Translations under genes and position numbers: made by a program
NCBI GenBank assembly: GCA_028571685.1
Contig: CM053140.1
Coordinates: 22,363,501 to 22,427,500, forward strand
Source of the DNA: Heterohyrax brucei
Lineage: Eukaryota; Chordata; Mammalia; Hyracoidea; Procaviidae
DNA length: 64,000 bases
Reading direction: 5' to 3'
Shown here: in pieces, positions 1 through 11,868 of the stretch
How positions within the stretch are numbered: position 1 is the stretch's first letter
Layout of the letters: each line of letters opens with the position of its first letter
The notes under the pieces: generated by a model
What the model was told of the DNA's origin: nothing
Databases searched by the model: none
What the model saw: only the letters and a program-made list of their open reading frames with translations

Positions 1-74
1 TGGTCATCATATTGCACTTACCAGGTGCTGCTGGATCCTGTCAGTCAAAGTAGCCCAGGCATCCTATGTTCATC

Positions 75-593
75 TGTCATGGATTGAATTGTGTCCCCCC
101 CAAAACAGGTGTAGCCACCTGACCATGATTCCCTGTGTTCTGTGATCGTCCCCTATTTTGCGATTTTGCTGTGCTGCATGCTAAAGGATTAGGGTGGGAC
201 TGTAAATCCCGAAGATCACCTCCATTCTCCATTGTAAAGGGCGTTTCCTTGGAGTAAGGGGGTTGGCCCACCCTTAATCCTTTTGTCCTATAAAAGATAA
301 AACAAAAAAGAAGCAAGCACAGAATTGGGAACCTCACACCATCAAGAAAGCAGCACCAGGGAAAGAGCACATCCTTCAGACTTGAGGTCCCTGTGCCAAG
401 ATGCTCACTGGACAAAGACTGATACAATAACAGAATTTACTCTAGAGCTGACAAGGGGGAAAGTTGTCCCCTGGAGCAGACATCCTGAATTTGGACTTCA
501 AGCCTATGGGACTGTGTAAGGAATAAACCTTCCTTTGTTAAAGCCATCCACTCTGTGGTATTTCTGCTAGAGCAGCCCTAGCTGACTAAAACA
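75..593 (+). mobile_element. Solo LTR, MaLR/ERVL-like
   Basis: Starts TGTCATGGATTG and ends GACTAAAACA, the TG...CA ends of a MaLR-type LTR. An AATAAA-like signal (ggaataaacc) lies near 520. The same family recurs at 26083-26537, 51564-52522 and 60650-61124, so it is a mobile family. No internal retroviral sequence follows, so this is a solo LTR. The short frames in it are not genes. Confidence 0.75.
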
Positions 594-1119
594 CCACCTG
601 TGCAATAAAGGTTGGTGATGGTGAAGTTCAGAGTGAACAAAACCAGAGAAGACTCAGTAGCTATCCTAGGGAGGAAGAAAAAGTTGTCCCTGTGGACCTT
701 AGTAATGGCTAAGGTTGCCTGCATAGTCACCCATCGTGGACATGTTTCAGTCGAGCTTCAGACTAAAACAGACTAAGAAGGAAGACTTGGTGGTCTAGTT
801 GTGAATAAAATCAGCCAGTGAAAAGCTTATAAATAGTAACGGAACATTGTCTGAGATAATGCTGAAGAGGAGCCCTTCTGGTTGGAAAGCACTAAAATGA
901 AGACTGGGGAAGAGCTTACTCCTCAAACAAGAGTCATTTTTAATGATATGGATCGAGTCAAGCTTTCGGAACCTTCATTTGCTGATGTTGCAGGACTCAA
1001 AATGAGAAACAGCTGTAAATATCCATTAAGAATCAGAATCCGACATGCAGGAAGTATGAGTGTTGGAACAGTGGAAACTCAAAAATGAAATGCAATGCAT
1101 AAACACTAATATTCTAGGC
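594..1119. other. Unassigned; small open frame inside
   Basis: No repeat or gene recognised. A 68-codon plus-strand frame at 882-1088 has a non-random look (it contains TPQTRVIFNDMDRVKL), but I could not match it to a family. It has no splice or promoter context. It may be a fragment of an old processed pseudogene or retroelement. Confidence 0.3.
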
Positions 1120-1691
1120 ATTACCAAAGCAGGGTAGGAAGCAAAGCATTCAGGAACCCTGGTTTAAAATAGGAAGAAATTAGGCAGCCAGAAAGAATTC
1201 TTTCATACAATTCACATTTCCCTTTTGTTTTTCACTTGTCTTAAAAATCCCTAAGCTTTCTCTACCTAGCTTCTGATAGGAAGTCACACATTACCTGACA
1301 GGAACCACTGACATAATACCTTTAGAGCTTCTCCTTACAGCTTCTTTTCTAGGAGGCACCAAGTAGAAGAGGCCACTGAAAGGGCCAATGGGGACCCCTT
1401 GCTGAGCTGACAACTGAGAGTTCCCTGGAACCCAGATTGTATACGGCCCACTCCAGGATGGGTGCCCCTCCCAACTGCTCTCATTGGTCCCCTGACCCCA
1501 CACCCAGCATGTAGCTTCTCCTATAAACCTCCCATTTTTGCCTGACCAATCTGGACCAACTTAAAGAATGAGTATGTTACCTGTCTCCTGTGCTGCCTGT
1601 ATCACAGATGTAAAGGTTTTGATCACTCGCCCAGATACTGTCTCAGAGACTGGCTTTGCAGGCAGCTAATGAGAATTTGGAAACTTTGTCC
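1120..1691 (+). mobile_element. 5' LTR of an LTR pair (ERV-like)
   Basis: Aligns along its length with 6354-6908: shared blocks include the CTTGTCTTAAAAATCCC stretch, ACCCCACACCCAGCATGTAG, the region after the poly(A) signal and a GGTAACA-type end. The pair is clearly diverged, so the element is old. The U5 edge is followed after a few bases by TTTGGCAACTCAGCC, which sits where a primer-binding site would be; the matching tRNA is not identified. Confidence 0.55.
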
Positions 1692-2834
1692 GGTAACAAT
1701 TTGGCAACTCAGCCACGAGGCATACCGTGCCTGGGCTCGATGACCTCCTGGAGGAACAAAGGGGCTGGTTGGGCTCCGTAAGCAGCTGCAACACTTAAGA
1801 CCTCCAGTGACTCCTTTCCCCACTGTTGGACATCGTCAGCTTCTCAACAAGCACTGTCTAGGGGTGAGTGACCAACCTTTTCGTTTCTCCTCTCCCTCTT
1901 CTCTTCTGGGGTGGCTTTTTCTTTTCCTAAATTTTTTTTGGTTTGTGGACCTCTGCCAAGACAGGAACCACCTTGGATTACACAGTTACCACATGCTATC
2001 CCTACCCTCTGGACATCAAGCACATCAAGTTTGGGATTATTCCGCTGATACAAAAGTTCCTGGCAAATGGGGTCCCTTGGGAAAAGTTTCCTTGAGTTGG
2101 AAGGCCCCAGGAGTAACAAAAACTCCTATGTGTTCCCAACGAAGCAGGTCTTTTAGTTTTCCCAGGAGTTTGTCTCTATGAGTGGGAAGTGTTGGTCATG
2201 GAGGGCCCCTGCTGCAAGGTTCCAGGAGCAAAAATGGCTCATAGTGTTACTGGCAGAGGGTTTCAGATGTGTGAGTGAAGCCAGCTAGAAAAATGTGTGT
2301 GATACGTAAATACTTGGAGTTTGCTTAACAGACTGCATGTGTGTCTGATCAAATGGAGCTGCATAGTTGTCCTGTGTGTGTTTGATGGCATGGATACATT
2401 TATAGTGTGGTTTTGTATTTGCCTTTGGGGTTTGGAGTGATACAACAAAGTCTATCCATGTGTCTTTATATCTCTTATCGTGTTATTGACAGTATATTCC
2501 ATTGTTTTAAATTAATGGCTGAAAGCTAACAGCCCTAGGACATAAGAGCTTGCTGTTTTCAGGGTTCTAAGTCAACCTAAACATATATAAATGTCTCTCC
2601 TGAAGTCCCCAAGTAAAGGAACTTCAGGGAAGCTGTTAGAAAAAGCCAGCTGGTAAAACTCAGAAATTAAAGGCCTGAGATGTTTAAAAAAGTTTTTATT
2701 CAGGATGACTCTCTAGACTCTTTTTCTCCCCCCTTATATCGAGACTAATAGATAACTGATATTATGTAAATTTATATAGTGTTTACTTTTCAAGCAGCAG
2801 AAATATGTGCATACTATAGAAGCTTACAGAGTGA

Positions 2835-3090
2835 AGTCATCTTTGCTGTTTAAGGAATGTAGTGCAAAAGTTTATTTAAAAATGTTCATTTGGTATGGTT
2901 AAGGGTTTTATTTCTCTAACAGCTGTCTAACAATTTAATGCCTTAATTCATATGATCTTTAAGTACATTAAGCTTAAAAATTGGGTAACAAGGTTCTCTG
3001 ACATCTGAGTAAAACAGTCAATTTATTCCTCGAAGGCAAAGATCTGATCTCTCACTAGGATGAGATTCCTGAGTCAAAACTGAAAAGGTT
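2835..3090 (-). repeat. Repeat block Y, copy 1
   Basis: The reverse complement matches 41590-41915 and 61245-61565. Shared landmarks are the tttgctgtttaa block, the run around the caaggttctctgacatctgagtaaa part, and the ggatgagattcctgagtc end. It lies next to block X in both copy 1 and copy 3, so X and Y are probably parts of one low-copy repeat. Confidence 0.55.
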
Positions 3091-3228
3091 TAGGCACAGA
3101 TAGGAATCAAAGGCTGGCTCATTCTCATTGGGTTAAATGTATATGTTTATTTCTTCTTAATATTATCCAACAAATGCATAATATGAAGTCATGATTTGAT
3201 TGTTTGCTTCTTAATTGCTATCTGGAAA

Positions 3229-3391
3229 GACTGTGGTTACATAGTGATAAGTGGTATCCCTGCTAATCAGAAAGTCTGCTGTTTAAATCTCCTAGCTGCT
3301 CTTTGGCTGCGTGGTAGGGCAGCTCTGTTCTGCTCTGCCATACAGGGCTGCGGTGAACAAAAATCAACTCCACAACAGTGAGTTTGATTCA
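3229..3391 (+). mobile_element. AfroSINE, old copy
   Basis: Head with an A-box-like part (acatagtgataagtgg) and a degenerate B box (ctgtttaaatctcc), then the body with aggGCAGctctgttctgctctg and an RTE-like tail. Quite diverged. It is a tRNA-derived SINE, not a tRNA gene. Confidence 0.6.
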
Positions 3392-4423
3392 GTTTTAACT
3401 GCTTTCTTGACACACTGAGAAACGTCAGAGAACTAACAACACTATCAAGTGGCAAAACCAGACCAGCTTTAAAACAACACTGAACCAATTCAGAGAGTCC
3501 AAAGGCTGAGGGCCTGTCACACTGAGGCTTTTTACAGTAGGGTGCCACCCGGGCATTTAAATTGGTACAACTGGACTTGCTGACTGACAGAGCCAGAAGA
3601 GTTGGATGCCTACATGCAAAAGGCCTAGCTGGTAGAGTAAGGCTGTCTTGAACATTTAAATCAGGGAAGCTACAGGGTCTTGAAGCACTCCCCCCTACAG
3701 CAGGGGTGGAGGCAGACTGCTGCTCATGCCCTTAAGGCCCTAAGAAATAAAAGCTGAGCTGCTTTATGGGTTGAGAAATGTGGAGCCACACCCCCTCATG
3801 TTTCTAATTGTGGAGGTGCCACTTTTGTGGGTTTGGAAAACTGTGTGCCTCAATCTCAGGCAGCAGGAGGTGCTGTCCCAGTGGGCTAGGAAGGCAGAGC
3901 TATAGGATAGAGCAGGGGGTGTGGGTAGGGGCTTCCATTCAGAAGTTAGAGAAGGGAGCCAATGTCTAGAGTCTAGAGGACAGAGCCATTGTAAAAATGC
4001 CTCAGAAAAAAGGAACAAGCTTCTAGGTGGGGAGCTAATGTGATGTGTTCTGTCAGACTGTTTGGTGACTGCCAGTTCCTCTTCCACCTGTGTGGTTTCT
4101 CTGATCTGTAACGTTAATTTGCTTTAAAAGCAGATAATCTATGTTCTACATTTCACAACAAAAGAAGACTATTGGATATTTAAACTGGACTTTAAGACAT
4201 TTGCTATAGCGGGGTGAATGTTTTATTTGCTGCAAGGTTATAATTCTTTAGACAACAAAGGATGAGATGTCATAAATATATCTTATTTAATTGGACATCA
4301 TCAAAGCCAATGCTTTGACTGAGATACTCACGTTATTTGCCTGTAAGTTTATTTTATACTATATAAATACGTTAGAGACATAACATCCTGGTATATCCTG
4401 ACGGTGTGACCTCAAAAGAGTAT

Positions 4424-5310
4424 TAGGTATGGTGTTCAGAGTTTCTTAAAAATATGGGTAACAACTGTGTTTAAAAATGTTATTGCCTAAAGGTTGTGTT
4501 TTTATAATTGGTTTATCTCACTGTGAAAAAGATCCAATTTCATGATCGTGTTAAGTTTTTGTCATCTAAATGTTTGTGCTAATAAAAAGAACTGTCTCAA
4601 CAGAAATTTTGGAAAGTTCTGCTTTCTGTATATGGAAAAGTAATTTTGCTTTTCCAAAACTTATTTAACTAATGCATTCAGGTTGTTATCATTCTCCAGA
4701 TAGAAATTCCTCTGGGTGAACTTGGTAGAGTTATGAATATCATAACCAGAGAAGTGTCTCAAATTTTGGCCACTATTTTACAAATTAAAGTCATGTTGAG
4801 TTTCTTATCCTAACAACTAACCAACTGACCAACCAACCAACAAAAAAACAGTTTAAGTCATGACAGATAAATGTGACTATAAGGTGCTTGAGATTTTAAA
4901 AATCCGATAGTGCTCAATTACCATTTATTGAACACTTTGATCGAGGGTTTTATAGTGAGATACACAACTCTTTGGGGGTTTAAGTTTATGGCTTCTGTGG
5001 AGATTGAGGTAACCCACACAAGCTACTGCTTTTGAAAGAGATGGTTCCTTAAGCCACTGAAGCTTTGGCTGTAAAGGGCCAAATGAAAAAGAGCCCTGAT
5101 ACACAAACTTGATGATTCTACCCCCATCAAGAAGGAGGCCTGAGAGGTAAGTGTCTCATTACCATTAGAAAAGCTAAAAGACTGGTCCTCAAGCTAGCTT
5201 TTCAGCTGAGGACCTGGAGGAAAAGAGCCAGATTGCCTCACTCTGGCTGGTTTCACTGAACTATTTGAGAAAAACATCCAGTGCCAATTTTAAAAGTGGA
5301 AAAAGGAAAA
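4424..5310 (-). repeat. Repeat block X, copy 1 (left arm of inverted repeat)
   Basis: Its reverse complement matches 10982-11868 closely over almost 0.9 kb; a diverged copy is at 40085-41100. Landmarks: a (CCAA)n-like patch near 4820, tgagattttaaaaatccgat near 4890, and the gtcctcaagctagcttttcag part near 5190. No coding capacity or terminal structure recognised. Confidence 0.75.
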
Positions 5311-6353
5311 GCCATTATAGCCATACAGTTTATATCCTAGTCCACATGACACATAGGACAACTTACAAAAGCCTGAGGCAAAGCTTCAGGCCACACTCCC
5401 AATTGGTCGAGAAGACTTTTCTTTTAGGGTACTTTCATAACAGAAATTCTGGCGGCAGGGAAAACAAACTAAAAAAGCTCTGGTGTGTTGACAGCCAAGT
5501 CCAAGTGCCACCTTGAGGTAACCCAGTTAACCCCAGAGATGAGCCCTAAAGTTATCACTGGCCAGTAAATATGGACCCTGGTAAACACAGGTGCTGTCAA
5601 AAACAAGGCCACTGAAAGGCAGAGTGTCCCAGGCACCCTAAAACAGGACGTTTAGTGGATCTCCCCCCATGCTCAGATGAACAGGCCCTTCGGGACTCTT
5701 TCAGAAGAGGAGTCTAAGAAATTGACCACTGATTGGGGCCAGAGGCCCGTATGCCTCCTGGCTACCAATCAACAGCTCGATCGGAGAACTAAGCATTATG
5801 CCCTGATGCAGACGTTGAGAAACAAAATTATACTTGTCTTAGATAAGGGAAGCCACCTCCTCTATTCTAAATTACCCAAATGGGCAGCTACTCTCTAAGC
5901 GAGATTGTGTAAAATTTAAGTTTTACTCTTCAGATCAAGTTTTTACTTTTATGTTTGATGAACTTTCCTCTTATGTCTGATAAGGAGGAATGTGGCCACA
6001 GTTAAAAACACACTTCTTTCCCTGTGTTCCTAAATGTCCTATTAAGTTGTTGGGACAAAATTACTGGTTGAAACCCAAGTAAGATTTAAAAATTGGTTAT
6101 ATTATTGGTTTGGGGATACATGCATGGGAAGAGTCTGATGGCATGAGGCATTTTCAGATGTTGTCTGCTACATACCTAGGCTGTGCTGATTGAAGCACGA
6201 TGTCCTTCATACATATGTAACTCTGTCATGATTTCTTCCCTATATATAACTAAAGGTCTTCACCTCTTTCTCTGCTCTTCCTCAGCAGGAAGTAGCCAGA
6301 ATGATCTGCATCCCTTTTCCAAAGACTGTAAAGATTTTAAAAGGAAAAGAGAT

Positions 6354-6908
6354 GAGCTAAAGCTGGGAGGAAGCATCTAGGAACTCCACTATGAAAAAGG
6401 GAAAGAGTAAAATAGACATTCAGCAATAATTCTTTCATAGAATTGGCTTTTCCCTCCTGTTTTTTACTTGTCTTAAAAATCCCCGGGCTTTCTCCACCTA
6501 GACTCTGATACGAAGTCACACAGTGGCCAGTAGCCAACAATAACCACTGAGATAATACCTCTAAAGCTTCTCTTTATAGCTTCTTTTAGGAGGCACTGAG
6601 TGAAGGGGGCCCATGAAAGAGCCAATGGAGACCTCCTGTCTGAGCTGACAACTGAGTTTCCTGGACCCCAGATCAGATTGAGCCCACTCCGGAATAGTTG
6701 CCCCTCCCACCTGCTCTCATTGTTCCGCTGACCCCACACCCAGCATGTAGCTTCTCCTACAAAACCCATTTTTGGACAGGCAAGGAGAAAAAACATGTTG
6801 TCTGTCCCCTGTGCTTCTGATGGCACAGAAATAAAGGTTTGGATCACTCACTCAGATAGCTGTCTCAGAGACTGACTTTTTGGGACAGGGAAAGAGAATT
6901 GGGAAGAT
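6354..6908 (+). mobile_element. 3' LTR of the LTR pair (ERV-like)
   Basis: Starts TGAGCTAAAG immediately after the purine run at 6340-6353. Aligns with 1120-1691. A poly(A) signal (AAATAAAGG) lies at about 6830, followed by a U5-like tail ending GGTAACATT. RTE sequence begins directly after it. Confidence 0.55.
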
Positions 6909-6909
6909 T

Positions 6910-7870
6910 TGTCTGGTAACATTACTAAACTGAGATGCTCTGGTATCGGCCATTTTCCACTGAATAGTCATACGGTCCAGTATGCCAGGAATGACAACTT
7001 GAAGAGGAATGGGGTTGCATTCATCATCAAGAAGGACATTTCAAAGTCTATCCTGAAATATAATGCTGTCAGTGATACAGTAATATCCACACAACTGCAT
7101 GGAACACCAATAAATGACTACTATTCAATAATTTGCACCAATCACTAAGGCCAAAAAGGAAGAAATTGAGGATGTTTCACTAGGTTCTACACTCTGAAAT
7201 TGATCAAACATGGATTCAAGGTGCACTGACAATTACTACAAATTGGAATGTAGATGTTATAAATAAAGAAGGAAGAGTGGTAGTTGGAAAGTAAGGCCTT
7301 GGTAATAGACATGATGCTCAAGATTGCATGACACAATTTTGCAAGATGAGTGTCGTCGGGGAAAATACCTTTTTCCACCTACATGAATAGTAACTATATA
7401 CATGAACCTCACCAGATGGAATACAGAGGAATCAAACTGACTACACTGGGGAAAAGACATGATGGAAAAGCTCAGTATTAGTTAGTCAAAGGCCAGGGAC
7501 TGACTGTGAAACAGACCATTAACTGCTCATATGTAGGTTTCATGCTGACGAAAGTTAGAAAAAGTTCATGAGAACCAAAGCACAAACTGGACTCTAGCCC
7601 ACCGGAGTTGAGAGACCATCTGAAACAGAGATCTGAGGCACTGAACACTAGTGACTGAATCTAGCCCAGTCGCAGGGTGACATCCAGTAAGTCATGTCTG
7701 AAGCAAGCAAAGGTCACTGAGAAGACAGGGGAGGAAAAAACATCCAGATGGATGTCAGAAGAGACTCTGAAAATTGCTCTTGCATGCTGAGTAGCTAAAG
7801 AAAAAGAAAGAAATGATGTAGTAAAAAATAATACAGAAATCAGTAAAAGGAAAGAACAGTTCTATGGAAT
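6910..7870 (+). mobile_element. RTE (BovB-like) LINE, 5' endonuclease part
   Basis: Decayed nucleotide match to the apurinic-type endonuclease half of an afrotherian RTE LINE. The plus frame 6909-7148 reads YARNDNLKRNGVAFIIKKDI, as in RTE ORFs. Later parts (gccttggtaatagac; ctcaccagatggaa; gatgtcagaagagactctga) follow the expected order. Many stops and shifts. It is truncated before the reverse transcriptase and ends at a CA repeat. Confidence 0.8.
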
Positions 7871-7880
7871 TTGTTTCATA

Positions 7881-7919
7881 CACACACACACACACACACA
7901 GAGACAGACACACACACAG
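7881..7919 (+). repeat. (CA)n microsatellite
   Basis: Ten pure CA units followed by interrupted CAGACACA units. Confidence 0.95.
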
Positions 7920-8703
7920 ATACATTCTTCTTGTTCAAAAAATGTGTCAAGGATTCTTGAGACCAAAAAGACAGACAAGCACAGAGAATTATTCCCAGTC
8001 TTGACTGGCCCATTTCTTGAACCGACCTTGTAAGGAGCCAAGCGTTTGCAACTCCAACTCCTCCATCAGTTCTTGGCAACCCAGGTCTGTGGTCCTTCTA
8101 GCACAAGCTGTTTCAGTGACCTGAGAGAATATGATAACTTAGCTGGTTGCTGCTACCATAAAACACAGATTCCTCCCACCTGCCACAAAACCAGTACTGA
8201 GACAGGAGGTGAAGTGAATAATCAGGAGCACTGATCATATATAGCTATACAAATCCTCCAAAACGTGTCCGAGTTTCCCAGTCAGACTGGAAGTTTGTAT
8301 TGGGTGTCTCAGGGAGGATGAAGCTGACCAAATGCATGCGGACATTTAGTCATGGGGGAAATCAGTCATGGAATAATGTAGGGAATTCCTGGTAAGGGTC
8401 TGGAGTGGACGTCTGGAGCCTGGAAATGGTGCCTGGAATTCTCCCAGTCTTCACGCTGTAGTGAGCAAAGGAAGAATGATAACAGTGACAGGTATTTCAG
8501 TGCTATGTGCCCAAAGACACAAACCTTTATTTTCCTTTCTTTTCATACAGAAACGGCTTGCAAGCCTAGCTTAGCTACGTAGCAAGTTTAAGCGACTTAC
8601 ATTGCAATCATTGCATTATTCTTCCTTAAGTTTCAACACCTTATCTAAATTGGCCTATGAGAGGAATCCTTGAAAAACCAGTAATTCAGCCAAAAAGGCT
8701 GTT
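7920..8703. other. Unassigned
   Basis: No gene, RNA or repeat recognised; only short frames. Confidence 0.3.
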
Positions 8704-8866
8704 AAACCAAACCCAGTGCCGTCAACTCGCATCCAACTCATGGCAACCCTAGGGGTCAGAACAGAACTGCCCTGTGGAGTTTCCAAGGAGCACCTGGTGG
8801 ATCTGAACTGCTGACTTTTTGGTTAGCAGACACAGCACTTAACCCACTATGCCACAAGGGCTTCTC
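8704..8866 (-). mobile_element. AfroSINE
   Basis: Full-length antisense copy: RTE-like tail part (aaacccagtgccgtcaac), body (tttccaaggagcacctgg), degenerate B box, and the 5' head gccacaagggcttctc. The RTE-shared tail is the usual basis for mobilisation of this SINE by RTE. Confidence 0.92.
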
Positions 8867-10009
8867 AGAGTTTAACTGAGTAATTATACGTATATTTATA
8901 AAGGGTAAGTCACTGTTACCAGCTCCTGAGTTAAAAGGGCTGCCACAGGCTGGGCCCAAGTGGCAGAGAGCAGTGTGGCCAGTGGTGGCAGGCAGTGGTG
9001 GGTGGAGTTGTCAGGCAACAGGTGGAGACAGCCACTGGCTAGGCAGGAGGAGCAGCTATCAGGGTCAGTCAACAAGCTGTTGGAATAAGAGGGACCCCAC
9101 TCCAAAATCCAGTGCTGTTAAGTCTTGTCGAGGACAGTCCCAAAGGAAACATCCAGCTGCCAGGCCGGCTTATCGCAGGCACATGCCGCTGGCGTGGCCA
9201 AAGTTCACAGCAATGGCTCTGCTCTGAAAAGCAGAGTCGTAAACCTTACAGCTCCAGCTGACAGTCTCAAAGGAACTGCCCACGGGCAAGGCAAAGAGGG
9301 CTTATCCCCTGCAAATGTTACGGCAAGGCCAAGGGTCACAGCGTGTGCTCTGCTGTCAAAAGCAGGGTTCTGCTCCCAAAATCAGGGCGGTAGTCCTGAA
9401 GTCTTTTCCAAACAAAGTACAAAAAGAGGGCCCCAAACTGCCCAGGCACATGCAGTGGTGAAGATCAAAGTCACAGCTGGGGCTCTGCTCCGAAAAGTTG
9501 GGCCACAGTAGGTCTTTGCTGCTGCTTGTGATTCCTTGGGTGGTCTCTCTCTCATCTTAGAGAGGACAAATGTTGTTTTTCCCATAGGACGAAGGCGTGG
9601 CCTTACCACTCCTCAAGGCTGAGGAGACTGCCTCATTGAACAGCCTTTCCTTTGACTTTTTGAGCATTCACACCTTCTTCTGGGCTTCTAATTAGCAAGA
9701 CAGACCCCATTTTGATACACCCCCATGACACCCCCACCTCCTGCCCCCATGGTGGTTATCTGGACAGAGGGTAGATGACTGGCAATGCTGTCAGTTCGGT
9801 GATCTGGAGAGAACATGAAAAACACCAGCTGCAAAGATCTGATCAAGTTTTATCATACCAGTGACTGGGCTGTCACCTCCCCTGCTCACGGTTCTGGTGG
9901 GTTATAAGTTAATATGTAATCTCCCTGGGCTAGGGACTGTACGGAAGCTAGGGTTTAAGAAAAATAGTAATACATAAAAATGAAGTAGGTCTTGTTCAAC
10001 GTTTTCTAC
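8867..10009. other. Unassigned; 128-codon frame inside
   Basis: No recognised repeat. A plus-strand open frame runs 9125-9511; its product is basic with recurring short phrases (ALLSKAGF, ALLRKVGP; two VTA(C/G)ALL repeats), but I cannot assign it. The internal repetition may reflect a short tandem duplication near 9220-9510 rather than selection. I would not annotate it as a gene without expression evidence. Confidence 0.3.
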
Positions 10010-10845
10010 AACCTGCTTGATTCTCTTGTCCAGTTGTGAGGTTTTTGTCTGTTTCATTGTTACTTTTTCTCATTTGGTCTTTACTCTTTCCAGTTATAAC
10101 TTTTTCATTTTCTTTCATTCCTTTATTTTGTCATTTATTTTCTTCTACCTTTATTTCCTCAGTTTGCATTTTTTCTTTTTTCTATGTACTTCCTTTTTAT
10201 TAATCATTTTACTATTAATAATATTTCCTCATTTTGCATATTTTCTTTGCACTGCTTATTACCTTTCCTTCACATTTTCCCATTTACTATTTTCTGTTTA
10301 TATGTAAAATGTGTCTTGTTTATGATTTACCATTTGCTGTTTTAATCTTAATTTTCCATTTCTTTCTTTGGATGCTTTCATTTCTTCTAATTCATACAGG
10401 TCCCAGCTCTGTCTTATATTTATCCTTCGCTTATTGTTTTCTTAGCTGGTTTCTACCATTCTTTTCTCATTTCCCTATTCTTTGGTACTCATATTTTGTC
10501 TTCTCAATATATTTTAAAATGTCCCATTTTATTTAGTTAACTTTCTTTAATTTTCCTCATTTTTTCCTTTTACATCTCTTTAAACTTGTAGTTTATTATT
10601 TTCCAAATGATCGAATTTTCATTTGATTTTTATTGTATTCTTCTATTTTTATTTCGGTTCATTTCCTTTCATCTATTTCATTTTCCCATTTGTGTTTTAA
10701 CTCTCTGAAGTATTTTCTTTGGGTTCTTAAGTTTAATTATCTGTTTTCCCATTTTTAAATTACACTATATTTGTTCTATCACTTTTTCTGTTTTATTAAG
10801 TTGTTAGCTACTACATCTTCCATTATTTTAATTGATTTCTTTTCT
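10010..10845 (+). repeat. T-rich low-complexity tract
   Basis: About 830 bp of T-dominated, G-poor sequence built from variations on ttttcattt / tttattttc, ending abruptly at the kinase-derived leader at 10846. The two ~100-codon frames in it (10017-10307, 10234-10536) are products of composition. Confidence 0.8.
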
Positions 10846-10981
10846 CACTTGCTCCATTTTTACCCTACCACAAGGGAACCTCTTACCCCAAAGCCCACTA
10901 GGCCCTGACCTCACATTGAACACGCAAGAGAGCCACTGAGCCTTTTCTGCTAAGGAGAAAATCCACGTGGAACATCACTAC
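10846..10981 (+). pseudogene. MARK-family kinase retrocopy, leader remnant
   Basis: Matches the leader that precedes the kinase domain in copies c2 (from 21839) and c4 (from 25921): tgctccatttt, accacaaggg, agagccactgagc and the part ending gtggaacatcactac, equivalent to the VGHYQ start of the kinase. The match stops there and repeat block X begins. It is a detached piece of the kinase family, on the other side of the 7.2-kb L1 from the main array. Confidence 0.7.
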
Positions 10982-11868
10982 TTCCTTTTTCCACTTTTAA
11001 AATTGGCACTGGATATTCTTTTCAAATAGTTCAGAGAGACCAGCCAGAGTGAGGCACCTGGCTCTTTTCCTCCAGGTCCTCTGCTGAAAAGCTAGCTTGA
11101 GGACCAGTCTTTTAGCTTTTCTAATGTTAATGAGACACTTACCTCTCAGGCCTCCTTCTTAATGGGGTAGAATCATCAAGTTTGTGGATCAGGGCTCTTT
11201 TTCATTTGGCCCTTTACAGCAAAGGCTTCAGTAGATAACCGAACTATCTCTTTCAAAGGCAGTAGCCTGTGTGAGTTACCTCAATCTCCACAGAAGCCAT
11301 AAACTTAAACCCCCAAAGAGTTGTGTATCTCACTATAAAACCCTTGATCAAAGTGTTCAATAAATAGTAATTGAACACCATCGGATTTTTAAAATCTCAA
11401 GCACCTTATAGTCACATTTATCTGTCATGACTTAAACTGTTTTTTTGTTGGTTGGTTGGTCAGTTGGCTAGTTGTTAGGATAAGAAACTCAACATAACTT
11501 TAATTTGTAAAATAGTGGCCAAAATTTGAGACACTTCTCTGGTTATGATATTCATAACTCTACCAAGTTCACCCAGAGGCATTTCTATCTGGAGAATTAT
11601 AACAACCCAAACGCGTTGGTTAAATAATTTTTGCAAAAGCTAAATTACTTTTCCATGTACAGAAAGCAGAACTTTCCAGAATTTCTGTTGAGATAGTTCT
11701 TTTTATTAGCACAAACATTTACGTGACAAAAACTTAACATGATCATGAAATCAGATCTTTTTCACAGTGAGATAAATCAATTATAAAGACATAATCTTTA
11801 GACAATAACATTTTTAAACACAGTTGTTACCCATATTTTTAAGAAACATTAAACACCATGCCTAATAC
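10982..11868 (+). repeat. Repeat block X, copy 2 (right arm of inverted repeat)
   Basis: Close reverse-complement match to 4424-5310, ending at gcctaatac where the L1 3' end begins. In the left arm the corresponding sequence continues past this point, so this arm is cut at the L1 boundary. Confidence 0.75.

Larger units (their letters stand above)
1692..6353. other. Region between the LTR pair, no retroviral genes
   Basis: A primer-binding-site-like stretch starts about 1695. A polypurine run (aaaaggaaaagaga, 6340-6353) abuts the second LTR exactly where a PPT would be. Between them I see no gag, pol or env motif. The stretch holds repeat blocks Y (2835-3090) and X (4424-5310) on the minus strand and an AfroSINE. 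1713-2834, 3392-4423 and 5311-6339 are otherwise unassigned. The plus frames at 1807-2181 and 5677-5898 are not recognisable. Confidence 0.4.

Noticed and set aside
882..1088. Small protein-coding gene
   Set aside because: No recognised family, no gene context, and 68 codons can occur by chance.
10017..10536. Two ~100-codon hydrophobic frames
   Set aside because: They lie in the T-rich tract, and Phe/Leu/Ser-rich translation is what that composition produces.
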